DNA of 28,251 nucleotides from an uncultured bacterium (lineage in GTDB: Bacteria; Verrucomicrobiota; Lentisphaeria; Victivallales; UBA1829): contig URKJ01000049.1 in assembly GCA_900548385.1 (NCBI GenBank), positions 1 to 28,251 of the forward strand. Direction: 5' to 3'. Positions 1 to 9,300 of this stretch are shown piece by piece (position 1 is the stretch's first letter; the number at the start of each line of letters is the position of its first letter). The notes beneath the pieces were generated by a model. That model saw only the letters and a program-made list of their open reading frames with translations, was not told where the DNA came from and did not search any database. A program made the position numbers and the translations under genes.

Positions 1-110
1 GATGGCGGGACATATCCCAGGTTCCGCGGTGGTGAATGCCTTCCAGCTCTCCCCAGCCGAACGGGAACTTGAACTCGATATCAACGGCTGCTTTTGCATA
101 GTGCGCCAGC
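1..110 (-). pseudogene. Glycyl-tRNA synthetase fragment (dimeric type), open at contig edge
   Basis: Minus-strand translation of the first ~110 bases gives LAHYAKAAVDIEFKFPFGWG followed by ELEGIHHRGTWDMSRH. This is the signature of the alpha2-type glycyl-tRNA synthetase (class II core; in this family the acidic residues after FGWG help bind glycine). The fragment is cut by the window edge at its C-terminal side. On its N-terminal side it is continuous, in one frame, with the helicase part of a relaxase, so no synthetase start or ATP-binding motif is present. The junction cannot be placed exactly: the stretch coded by roughly 110-180 fits neither family clearly. The family call is from motif recognition. 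The cause (recombination or misassembly) is open. Confidence 0.7.
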
Positions 111-1211
111 TTTTGAACCCGTTCCGCAATGCTCTTGTACGTCGTATCCGGCAAGGTTTCCGCTTTCCGGTTCATCGCGTCTTGAGATAACGTCAAAATC
201 TGTCTGTCTTTCACCAGATCATACACACTCAATCGGTCTCCGATCCGGAAATCCGACTGCTGTTTCAGAAACTCTTTTTCCGGACAATGCAGAGCCATGT
301 GCTTGTGTCCTCGGCTCAACGTCACATAAAACGCTTTGCGATCCAACGCCTGCGCCGCAACCACAACATTCTCCGCCGTCCGTCCCTGCGATTTATGCGA
401 GGTCATCACCCAGCCGTATTTGAATGTCGCGTATTCCTCCGGCAGCTTGACCAATTCGCATGGTTTTCCGTCCGCATGAAGCATCATCACCTCGCCGGGG
501 ACGTCGGTTATCATGGTGATATTCCCGTTGTAAATCTTGCGGTCACGCAGGTTCACGTTGAACTGAATCAAATCGCCCACAGCTCGATTTCACGCATTTC
601 TCCAACTTTAATAAAATCCGCCGCGCTTTTGACGTAAACCCGGACGCCGTTGTCCAGATGAAGATAATTTCCGCACACAAATTCAACGCGCGCCACATCT
701 CCCGCCAGCGCGATTCCTTTCATGTTTCGAATGAAAACGATGGTAGTTCCACGCGCATAATTGGCTGGATTTTGAACCCACGCTTTCGGCTTGCTCCAAC
801 TCCGCAAACCTTCAACAGACCGCCCGGTTTGTGCAACCGATCCGGATTCCTTGAGTTTCGCCCGCACCGCGTCCGTGAGTTTGTCCCCCTCGTCATGCGC
901 CTGTGCCAAACGCTCGTCAAACAACGCCAGAATCGAAACCGACTTCGGCGCCGCGCACTGAAAATCAAAGAATCGCACACCCGTCATCACAGTTCTCTAC
1001 GTCAATTTTGCCCCAGTCTCCGGATTGATATTCTGCTGAAACAAACTGAAAGTCTCCGTCTCCACCGTCGCCCCGTACAGCTTGAAATCAACCGACAGTT
1101 CCCCCCTCCAAACGCCTTCGATCCGCTCATGCTCCGAATAATAGTCGTTTGCCGCCAGATGGTTCGCATAGAACGCCTTTCCAGCGCCATTGACCGCTTT
1201 AATTTTTGACA
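111..1211 (-). pseudogene. MobF-family relaxase/helicase (TrwC/TraI-like), degraded
   Basis: The gene starts at ATG 1211 (MSKIKAVNGAGK). The first ~70 residues match the MobF N-terminus, with a tyrosine pair in ANDYYSEH, then WRGEL and NPETGAKLT. A TAG stop at 999-997 follows in frame. The same frame then resumes with FFDFQCAAPKSVSILALFDE, the conserved MobF block that follows NPETG..LT. Soon after, the sequence jumps to the C-terminal half of the SF1 helicase, so several hundred residues carrying the relaxase histidine triad and Walker A are missing. A frameshift near 580 (EIELWAI-stop versus AVGDLIQF in the other frame) leads into helicase motifs YGWVMTSHKSQG and FYVTLSRG. It is therefore a remnant of a conjugative or mobilisable element, with amber codon, internal deletion and frameshift. 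The 3' end runs into a GlyRS fragment. Confidence 0.8.
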
Positions 1212-1364
1212 TATTGAACAAACAATCACGCTCAAAACCGCCGGATTATTTGCCAATATTTGCCTTTGACGCGTTTTTGCCATTTAGCCATACCATACGG
1301 AAAAATGAAAAACGATGCCGAAAGATATTTCCATCGACATCGTGGATTGTAAGTCTTGAACGAC

Positions 1365-2480
1365 TTATTTCAATACCTTTTTCGGCTCTCGCAGAAGTTC
1401 CATGATTTTGCACCAATACCAGTAGGCTTCTGCATTCCCTTTCAGACAATCAAGGATTCCCCATTGTTTTGGGAATTGATGAGCTTTCAATTGAGCTATT
1501 ACGTCTTTATCCATTGAAAAGCTGGCAATTTGCGGCTGATCTGTCAGCAGAAGAGTTGCGAGATAAGCGGCTTTACTTGCGGCGAGTTTTGCGTCAGCAG
1601 GAGAGAACGTCTTTCCAGAAATCAAGTCGGATGACATTTTTGCAATTCCACCGGAAATACATTTTTCATATTCCGGAGCAAATTTTTTTCGGCGAACATC
1701 AAAAGTACAAATATCAAAGGCCGTTTGCAAAGTATCCCGAAGAACAGATTGCGGCACATCCTTAACGGCTTTATATTGCGCTTCCTTTTGCACTACCGAA
1801 AAATAAGTGTTGCGGACGATTGCGAAATCCTCCATTACGTCAAAAAGCTGGGCAATGTCAAAGAGTTGTTTGAATACCTGATGAGAGGAATCTTCCAGCA
1901 AACGCGGATTGTTGAAATGGACGCCTGTTGTATTCGGCGCAAACGCAGTCAGCTTGTCAGCGAGAATAGTATCAATTTGAGGACCCCTAACCTTGGATGG
2001 TGTCCCTTCTAATGCAAGGAGAGAGCAGTCTATATCTTTTATCTGCGTATATTCCGTGGCAATTCCACATTCTTCTTCAACAACGTCAAGGAGAATATAG
2101 GGGGAACGCAAACCGCCGAATCGGGCTTCATAAAACAACTTGTAATGGCGGCGTGTCGGAGGTTCTTTATCGGATTCCCGTGTGTCCTGTTCCCATTTTG
2201 TGAACGGCGGATGCCGTACCCATTCACGCATGGACGTCTCAAATTTTTCCTTCGGAATAGTGCAGATGATGTCGATGTCGACTGAGACCCGCTGTGGGCG
2301 TTCCAGCAGGAGCATCAATGCGGTTCCACCTTTGAAGAGGAAATCTATACGAGAAAGAGCCAGACGTTCCAATAAAATAAACGCATGGATTGTCCGTTCC
2401 AGAACTGCGGGATCCTGAATCTTTAGACGCTAGCTCTGTTCCAAAATTTGTTCTTTTGATACAGATTCAAGGCTTATCAT
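1365..2480 (-). pseudogene. AbiEii/AbiGii-type nucleotidyltransferase toxin, in-frame TAG at codon 17
   Basis: The intact ORF after the TAG carries the AbiEii (DUF1814) signature: FLFKGGTALMLLLERP, then SVDIDI, the nucleotidyltransferase GG-x-D-x-D site, and later ILADKLTAFAP. Family members are toxins of type IV toxin-antitoxin and abortive-infection systems that transfer nucleotides, in studied cases onto tRNA. An upstream ATG at 2480 with a GGGAG box nine bases before it encodes MISLESVSKEQILEQS, then TAG (2432-2430), then RLKIQDPAVLERTIHAF in the same frame. That is the expected N-terminal helix of the family, so the original start is 2480 and the gene is interrupted by an amber codon. 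Reinitiation from TTG 2372 would remove this helix. Stop is TAA at 1365. No cognate antitoxin is intact; an IS element lies upstream. Confidence 0.8.
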
Positions 2481-2496
2481 TTCTTCTTGCTCCCGC

Positions 2497-2539
2497 TGAC
2501 ATTATCAATCAATGTCACCTTTTTTAAAGAGTTGACATT
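2497..2539. promoter_or_regulatory. Three TGACATT boxes upstream of the AbiEii gene
   Basis: TGACATT occurs at 2497-2503 and 2533-2539, and its inverse AATGTCA at 2511-2517. The first two copies form a perfect 7-bp inverted repeat around a 7-base centre, lying 17 bases upstream of the toxin ATG. AbiE-type antitoxins are known to autoregulate by binding inverted repeats, so this could be an operator. Read on the plus strand, the inverted repeat is followed by CC and six T, so a weak terminator is the alternative. Confidence 0.35.
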
Positions 2540-2574
2540 AGTTGATTTTTGTCCCATCTGGAAGTATCGTCTTA

Positions 2575-3479
2575 GAACTTATCCCTAAATAATAACTTGA
2601 AATAAAAGAAATACTGTGCTATATTACACTATCTTGAAAGGGGTGCGGTATGGCAACGAAATCATGGGAAGTTTCAGAAAGTTTCTGGTCAAAGGTGGAA
2701 CCTCTTATCCCGAAAGTGAAACGGGATAAGACAAAAGAGTATCAGCGCCGAAAAGGCGGTGGGCGTAAACCAATGGAATCCAGACAGATTTTTGAAGCAA
2801 TAGTCTATGTTCTCCGGACAGGAATTCAATGGAAAGCACTACCGAAAGAATATGGCAGTTCGAGCAGTATTCATCGTTATTTTCAAAGATGGGAAAAGGA
2901 AGGTTTCTTTCAGAAATTATGGAAAAAAGGGCTTGCAGAATACGATGATATGGAAGGGATCGCTTGGAAATGGCAGAGTATTGACGGCTCCATGACAAAA
3001 GCGCCAACTGCTCAGGAATCAGTTGGTCCCAATCCCACTGATCGGGGAAAAAAATGGAACCAAGCGTCATATTCTCGTAGACGAACGTGGAGTCCCGTTG
3101 TCGATCGTCGTAACCGGAGCGAATCGACATGATGTCACTCAAATAGAACCCGTTCTGAAAAATAGAATTCGCAAACCTCGCGGGCGGACTCAGCAGAATC
3201 TTTGTGCTGATGCTGGATATTCCGGCGAAAAATCAGAAAATATAATGCGCGCATACCATTATACGCCTCATATCCGCCCACGCGGAGAAGAAAAAATAGC
3301 CATTCAGCACGGTTTCAAAGCACGACGCTGGATTGTTGAAGTCGTTCATTCATGGTTCAACCGTTTCAGAAAACTTCTTGTACGCTATGAAAAAACAAAT
3401 GCCGCCTACGAATCGTTACTACAACTCGCAGCAAGTATTATCATTTTTAGAAAATTAGGCGTTATTTAGGGATAGATTC
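2575..3479 (+). mobile_element. IS5-family insertion sequence, 905 bp, with TTA target duplication
   Basis: The imperfect terminal inverted repeats are GAACTTATCCCTAAATAA (2575-2592) and GAATCTATCCCTAAATAA (inverse of 3462-3479), with 16 of 18 positions identical. Both are flanked by TTA (2572-2574 and 3480-3482), the TNA-type three-base duplication seen in several IS5-family groups. The only gene inside is a DDE transposase. The complete ends and nearly identical inverted repeats suggest a recent insertion. It sits in a small minus-strand ORF upstream of the AbiEii toxin gene. Confidence 0.88.
2650..3469 (+). CDS. IS5-family DDE transposase, two ORFs joined by frameshift at an A7 run
   Basis: The ATG at 2650 follows AAAGGGG. 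The first part (about 133 residues in frame) has the IS5 N-terminal domain with GRKPMESRQIFEAIVYVLRT and GIQWKALPKEYG, and the first catalytic Asp at about residue 112 in SIDGS. After GPNPTDRGK the homologous reading moves to the +1 frame (NGTKRHILVDERGVPLS), which carries the second Asp (CADAGYSG) and the catalytic Glu (RRWIVEVVHSWFNRFRK). The shift is at GGGG followed by seven A (3044-3054). Removing one A restores a continuous product. Some IS5-family groups are known to express transposase by frameshifting or transcriptional slippage at such runs, but a simple inactivating insertion or sequencing error is equally compatible. The stop is TAG, unlike every chromosomal gene in the window. Confidence 0.88.
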
Positions 3480-3510
3480 TTATTCGCTGTTTTTCAGCGG
3501 ATTCTGCATC

Positions 3511-3639
3511 ATGAATGAAAATTTTCCGTTTTTTTATGAGCACCCCCGCGCAAACGGTGTTTCTTTATGTTCTTTCACAGAACTTATTCGGAGAAATTTA
3601 CAGGATTATGCAGATGAAATGAAAAAATCAGAAAAATAA
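3511..3639 (+). CDS. Small ORF of 42 residues, unknown
   Basis: An open frame MNENFPFFYEHPRANGVS and onward, ending DEMKKSEK, with a TAA stop. It lies between the right end of the insertion sequence and the convergent GH106-like gene, overlapping the latter's stop by 12 bases. No strong ribosome-binding site is visible before the ATG. The frame stays open upstream into the insertion element. Without the element, the frame would extend 20 codons further left, with TTG as a possible start. It may be the tail of an interrupted gene. An opposite-strand frame through the same bases is an alternative reading. No family recognised. Confidence 0.22.
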   Translation: MNENFPFFYEHPRANGVSLCSFTELIRRNLQDYADEMKKSEK

Positions 3640-5802
3640 TTCCGCTTCCGGCAGAACGCCACACCGGGATTCATCCGAATCAAATGCGGCAATCCGCTCA
3701 CAGTAAGCGTTGGAAAGTCCCAATACTTTCCATCCGGTGCGCCAGGCTCGCATCCACTCGTTCCGCAGAGTACCGACGACTTCCAGTTCCAGACGGTTCG
3801 TTCCATGCTGTATGCCATCAAGACGGAATACCCACGGGGCAAAGGCACGCATTCCGCTCCGGCGACCGTTGACAGACAGAATTCCTCCGGACCAGAGTTC
3901 CCGAAAACACAGCCGGGAAGGCAACGGACCTTCTCCGCAATCCAGCTCTGCCGAAAGATGAAGCACGCCGGAAAATTCCGGATCACACTCCATATAATCA
4001 CCCGATCCGGGCAGCGGAATTCCGACGGTATTCCGGCGACAGGTAATCCGGCGACCGATCCGGAAGCGCTCCACCGAATCGACGCGCCATTGCAAGCGGC
4101 ATGTTTTCCGCAGAGGAACAACCGGCTCCCGGAATTTCCCGCGGCAGAATATCCGCAATTCCCCTGGAGCAAACCGGGCCTCAAAACCGCCGGAAATCCG
4201 ATGCAAAGGTTCAATATGGGCAGGCTCCGGGTCCGGCGGCAGAAGTTCCGTCCAATCCGTTTCCGACGCGAAGCGAAACACTCCGCCGGAGAGTTCCGGA
4301 CAAAATACCATCACGGCCTCCCGCCCGTCTCTTCTGCGGCAAGGCTGAAGACGAAAACGTCCCTGCGGGTTCAACGGCTGCAGCACGGCATATCGCGTCA
4401 ACCGTTCATCGGAACATGCGGATGGTGCACTCGGATCAAGAACAATCCCGTCCTCCGGCTCCGGCTCTTCATTTCCGGCAAAACGCCAGAACAGCCAGCG
4501 ATCATCAAGAGCGCGCAAAAACGCATTCCACGAGTCATCCGTTTTCTCTCCGGCATCCCAAGCCGCCGGAAGCGGGGCGTACCGCACACGGACCGGAGCT
4601 TCCAACGCACCGGGATCATATTCTCCCGCCCATTCCCAATGAGCGGCAAGCGCAGGAAACAAACGCCACAGCGGATTCCGCGGCGAAAAGTCCGTTCCAC
4701 ATGAAACCTTGCGCACGCCATCCGACGACGCCAGAAACGGCATCGCCATGATCCGGCTGATTCCATGCACGAACTGTGTATTCGCAATCCAGTTCAAAAG
4801 CGGAGCATCGGCACCGGGACCGTAAACATTAAAACTCTCGCTTAAAGTCTCTCGACGCCGATTCAGGATTGCAGCGGACTGTGCCAGTTTTGCAAACGTC
4901 CCCTCCCCGGAATCGGGTGCGATCTGACGCCAAATCGCATCAATCCCCGGCACGTCAAGCTCCGCGGCGGCACATAAATAATCTCCGAAGCAGGCGGCAT
5001 GGCAGGAAATGGAATCTTCTCCGCTGAAATGTCCCTCCAGCGCAATCCGGTGAGCATGACACCAGGCGGCGATTTCCCCGTAAAAATTCTGAACCGTCAG
5101 TGCCGTACAGCACTCCTGATAAAGACGCCGCGCCTCCCGTACCTCTCCGGAATCTCCCGCGCCGGGAAACAACAGCGGATAAATCGTCTCAACAGAAAAA
5201 CCGTTGCGCCGACGGAAAAACTCCGGCAGGACCGGAGACCACGGCACCCGATCCGTTCCGACAGCCCCGGAAATGCGGGGCTCATCGGTGAAAATCCCCC
5301 GGATCGTCCTGCCGAACTCCTCCCCCGCGGCTTCCCAATACCGTTCATGCACAAGGCTCAGAAACTTCCGCGTCGCCAACGGATTCATCAAGTCCGTCTG
5401 CCAGCCGGACGATGAAAAACGGCACGGGACAATTCCGCCCGTTTCATCCCGGACAAGCACCTGAGCAGCAAATCCGGGATTCCCCCGCACGACACCACCG
5501 CAGGCGGTCCCGCTGGGCCATCCGCCTTCATCATAAAGAATCATGATCAATCCAAGACGGCGGCATTCCGAAACGGCAAAACGAAACAACCGGAAATACC
5601 GTTTTCCCAAATAGGGAATACGCATTCCGGCAAAAAAATCCCGTTTCCGAAACGAATCCGGCATTGGATGCAGGGAAACCGAACGGAATCCGGCATCGCG
5701 GATCTCCGTCAGTTGGCGCGTAATCACCGCTTCGGACGGATCACAATTCCAATACCAGAAAATGCCCGGATTTCCGCCGGGCACAGAAACGGCATGAACC
5801 AT
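3628..5802 (-). CDS. GH106-like glycoside hydrolase, cytoplasmic
   Basis: 724 residues. The N-terminal half looks like a TIM-barrel hydrolase of the GH106 (alpha-L-rhamnosidase) type: GIFWYWNCDP near residues 13-22, IMILYDEGGWPSGTACGG at 86-103, GIFTDEPRI at 169-177, and LEGHFSGEDS around 255. The C-terminal ~150 residues (VLHLSAELDCGEG..., VNGRRSG..., GTNRLELEVVGTL) resemble the jelly-roll domain found at the end of such enzymes. There is no signal peptide. The start lies two bases after the stop of the upstream gene with no good ribosome site, suggesting translational coupling, so the protein likely acts inside the cell on imported oligosaccharides. It is the last gene of the locus A operon. 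The substrate is not readable from sequence. The family assignment comes from motifs and is moderately sure. Confidence 0.72.
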   Translation of the reverse strand: MVHAVSVPGGNPGIFWYWNCDPSEAVITRQLTEIRDAGFRSVSLHPMPDSFRKRDFFAGMRIPYLGKRYFRLFRFAVSECRRLGLIMILYDEGGWPSGTACGGVVRGNPGFAAQVLVRDETGGIVPCRFSSSGWQTDLMNPLATRKFLSLVHERYWEAAGEEFGRTIRGIFTDEPRISGAVGTDRVPWSPVLPEFFRRRNGFSVETIYPLLFPGAGDSGEVREARRLYQECCTALTVQNFYGEIAAWCHAHRIALEGHFSGEDSISCHAACFGDYLCAAAELDVPGIDAIWRQIAPDSGEGTFAKLAQSAAILNRRRETLSESFNVYGPGADAPLLNWIANTQFVHGISRIMAMPFLASSDGVRKVSCGTDFSPRNPLWRLFPALAAHWEWAGEYDPGALEAPVRVRYAPLPAAWDAGEKTDDSWNAFLRALDDRWLFWRFAGNEEPEPEDGIVLDPSAPSACSDERLTRYAVLQPLNPQGRFRLQPCRRRDGREAVMVFCPELSGGVFRFASETDWTELLPPDPEPAHIEPLHRISGGFEARFAPGELRIFCRGKFREPVVPLRKTCRLQWRVDSVERFRIGRRITCRRNTVGIPLPGSGDYMECDPEFSGVLHLSAELDCGEGPLPSRLCFRELWSGGILSVNGRRSGMRAFAPWVFRLDGIQHGTNRLELEVVGTLRNEWMRAWRTGWKVLGLSNAYCERIAAFDSDESRCGVLPEAELFF

Positions 5803-5804
5803 CT

Positions 5805-6338
5805 TTATTTTGCAACATTCCGGGCAAGGAAAGTCACCGTCACCGCTTCCCCTTCCTTACAGGGAATGATCTGAAACCAGCGGTCATTGTGGGCAACCTG
5901 TACAAAGTTTTTTCCCTCGCCGGCCTTTCCGTCCGTCACCAGACGCGGAGCCTGCATACTATGCCAGCCGGACGGCTTGCCGGAGGAGGCAACCTCTTCA
6001 AAACCGCCGTTTTTCAAGGTGGAACCGGAAACGCGGATTCCGTCGCAGGCAGCCATATCCTTGACGGAATTGCTCATCAGGTTCAACTGCACGTTACCCG
6101 TTTTCTTCGGAACGAAAGTAAAAGAGTACTCCTTCCACTCATTCGACACCTTGACAGAAACAACAAGGCGCTGATCTTTCCGGTCGCCCATCCATTCCGC
6201 CTGACGAGCCGTCACCCCATCCGATGCGGTCCGGGCAACAAGGCCGACACCTTTCATTCCGGCAACGTCGATCCGGAAATCTGCGGCGGTCAAACCTGCC
6301 GCCATGGCGAGTGCAGAGAAAAGCAATGCAGTTTTCAT
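5805..6338 (-). CDS. Small secreted beta-sandwich (CBM4/9-like) protein
   Basis: 177 residues starting at ATG 6338, chosen because GGAGG lies eight bases upstream. That box overlaps the last codons of the preceding hydrolase, whose TAA is at 6340. MKTALLFSALAMAAGLTAA is a clear signal peptide. The mature protein contains EWKEYSFTFVPKKTGNVQLNL and DGIRVSG, which resemble the closing strands of a CBM4/9-like domain, followed by LKNGGFEEV...GKPSGWHS and FVQVAHNDRWFQI, which resemble the opening strands of the next. The order is therefore permuted relative to a usual single domain. Being between two hydrolases in one operon suggests a role in binding the polysaccharide or assembling an enzyme complex. 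No catalytic residues are recognised. Confidence 0.72.
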   Translation of the reverse strand: MKTALLFSALAMAAGLTAADFRIDVAGMKGVGLVARTASDGVTARQAEWMGDRKDQRLVVSVKVSNEWKEYSFTFVPKKTGNVQLNLMSNSVKDMAACDGIRVSGSTLKNGGFEEVASSGKPSGWHSMQAPRLVTDGKAGEGKNFVQVAHNDRWFQIIPCKEGEAVTVTFLARNVAK

Positions 6339-6339
6339 G

Positions 6340-9300
6340 TTATTTACCTCCATATAGGGTTAGGGTTGCAGAATCAACGATCAGGCGGCCGGTCGTTTCC
6401 GGTCCGAGCCCGATCTCCGGCGTCAGACGGCCGGTATATGCGGGAATCTTGAAATCAAACTGATACAGCGCCCATCCCGAATCTCCCGTCAGATCCGCTT
6501 TCAGCTTGTCGATTGACAGAGTCGTTCTGCCGCGAGCGTAACCGACGGCAAATATTACCCCGTTCCTGCCGCGTCCGTTCTTCCGGGTGCGGACATTTTC
6601 AAACCGGGCAAGCACCTGAAACGACCCGCGCGTATATTCTCCGGGTTTGACCCGGATGGTCTGTCCGGCGATCACGCCCTCTTCCGGCTGCGCTTTCTTC
6701 ACCTCAATCAGCAGACCGTTTCCGGTTCTGCCGAATTCCGGAGCACACTTGACCGTCACGCCGGAACGGACCGGATACACCCAGTTTGCCGGATCGCCGT
6801 AAGAAACGCGGGCAAAATCCCCGTTCGGCGGCAACACCCCGGTCGGCATGCGGATCAGATGATAATGCAGACGGCGGCGGTAGGAATTCCCCGGATCTCC
6901 GCCAAGCGACTCTTTCCGTTTTTCTCCGGCACGGACGATTTCAATATCAATCCCGTAAACCGGAGACTCCGGCAATTCGGAAAGCGGGATCATAATCTCC
7001 ATGCGATACCCTTTCGCATCACGGGCGACACTCCGGATCGCGGCGGTCTTCGGATTTCTTGTACAAACCGCTCGGACACCCGTCGACGACGGCAATGCGG
7101 CAAACACAAACTGATACGGCTTGCCCTCGTTCAGCGAAAGATTGCGGAACGGCGCGGGATCCAGAAACACCTCCACCGCCGATCCCGTCCACAAATTCGC
7201 TCCTTCCGCCGCTTTCAGACGGGGATCGGCGACCTCCAGGACAAGTTTCAGCTTGCCGTCTTCCACAGACAGCGAAACCGGCGTTCCGCGCGTCAGTTTG
7301 GCAGAAGCGGGAAGCGTGTACGACGGTGTCTGCGGAACCATGCGAACGTTCTTCGGATTCTCTTTCACCCCGTGCAGTTCCACGGTCGAATACTCCGGAT
7401 CAAGCTCAAACGAGAATCGGACCGGAAGATCGCCGATCTTGCTGTCCACGATTCCCGGAACCCCCGTCCGGTTGCGCGCTTCCACAAACAGGGTGTCCCC
7501 GCAGCGGCGCCCGAACAGCTCCGCCGGCTCATCGACTTTGAACGTCGATCCCGTCAGCATCCGTTTCACATCCTGCGGGGTTCCCGTGATGAAATACGGC
7601 TCGAACTGGAGCGGAAGCGGTCCCGCCTGCACTTTGTTACCGTAAAGATCCAACACCTGCGCTCCGCTTTTTCCGGGCGTCCACCCGCTACCGGTCGGGC
7701 GCAGATCATAGAGAAAACCGAGCGCTTTCGTTCCGCTCTTATCCGTAAAGATTCCGGCCCGGACCAGCGAACCGAGATCCACAGGCTCCAGACGGTCCAT
7801 ATCTTTCAACAGAAACGACAGCGCGTTGAGCGCCGCCGCAAGCTCCGTCATCGAACGCTGATCGACGATCCGGTCCGCACGCACGAAAAACGAATCCACC
7901 GCAGGGGACGGCGAGGCTTTCACGCCATGGTAAAAACCGTCAAGGAAATGACGCAGGAGCTCGTTGGAGGTGTAACGGGAATATTCGCGGGCGTTGGGAA
8001 GCTGACGCTTCCGCGCGGTCGGAAGATAGTAACACTCGGTATTCCACATCGGCCGCGGTTTGGCAAGCGTGCCCTGAATATTCTTCACACATGCACCGTA
8101 GAGCCCGCGGACACCGTTGATATAGTCCAGCCCGCACGCATAAGGATGAAATGCGATTCCGTCAAGATGATCGACATAACCGGGATCGGCGGCATTGAGC
8201 TGATCGCACCACTTGACCACATTCATCCCGAAATCCCCCGTCACGCCGTTGCCGATCAGCAGGGAACCGGGGTTGCGTTCTTTCAGATACGCATTCGTAT
8301 ATTTCAGATAGTCGATATAATTCTTCGCGGGCATACCGAACACACCCGGCTCGTTGGACATCTCCCAGCAGCGCACCTGTTTGCCCCAGTTCTGCCAGAC
8401 GACGTCCAGATAACGGCGGTAAACCTCCATCGGCGGCAGAACCGACCCCATGTGCTTCGTGGAGGACTGGTAATAATACTGATACAGATACATCGGCAGG
8501 GAGGACATACGAACATTGCCGCTCCGGTAACGGTCCACCGTCTTCTGTCCGCCATGCACCACAAAATTGCCGACCAGACAGAACAGCGGCTCGAATCCGT
8601 ATTTTTTCAACATATCCATCTGAAGCCCCATGATCTCCGGACGGAACTTTCCCTCCTCCGGCTCGATTTGACGCCATTTTCCCCAGACCCGGAACATGCC
8701 CGCTCCGGCATTTTTCATCAAACGGTATTCCCGTTCAAAACTGCCGAACTTGAGATTGTAAAACTCCGCCCCGCGCGAACCAGTGCGTCCAAACGGGCAG
8801 ATCTCCTCGTCATTCACGCCGATCCCCCAGCCGAACGAACCGAACGGATGAGAAACGACCGGATGCAGGACCTGAAAACTGGAATCCAGTCCGCGCAGAG
8901 TCTTTCCCTTGATCTGCAGAGCAGTGGAAAAAGAACCGAACTCTTTGAGCGGCAGCTCCGCCTTCCCGGTAAACGTACCGTCGGCGCCGGGGGCAAGACG
9001 GACCGGAATCCGGGCGATTTCGGAACCGTTGTAGTCCCGCCTGATCTGCAAAACAGCATCTGCCGGAGCCGTTCCATTCAACCGCGCCCGAATGGAAAAA
9101 CGTACCCGGTCGCCGGGCGCATACAGCGGATCGACGCGGTCCGGGATCACGCTGTACTCCTCCGGCTCGGAACTCCTGCCATCCACATATTCCAGCCGGA
9201 AATTATCCAGATACAGCGCATTGAGCGTATCTTCTTTCGGCTCTCCGGCGGGAAGCACCCAGATATTGTATGCATAGGAATACGCTTTGACCTTGAAACG

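Noticed and set aside
568..600. Programmed frameshift in the relaxase gene
   Set aside because: No slippery run is present at the frame change, and the gene also has an amber codon and a large internal deletion, so decay is the simpler reading.
3485..3500. Short hairpin CGCTG-TTTTT-CAGCG as a terminator
   Set aside because: The five-pair stem is not followed by a T run in either direction that would fit an adjacent gene end.
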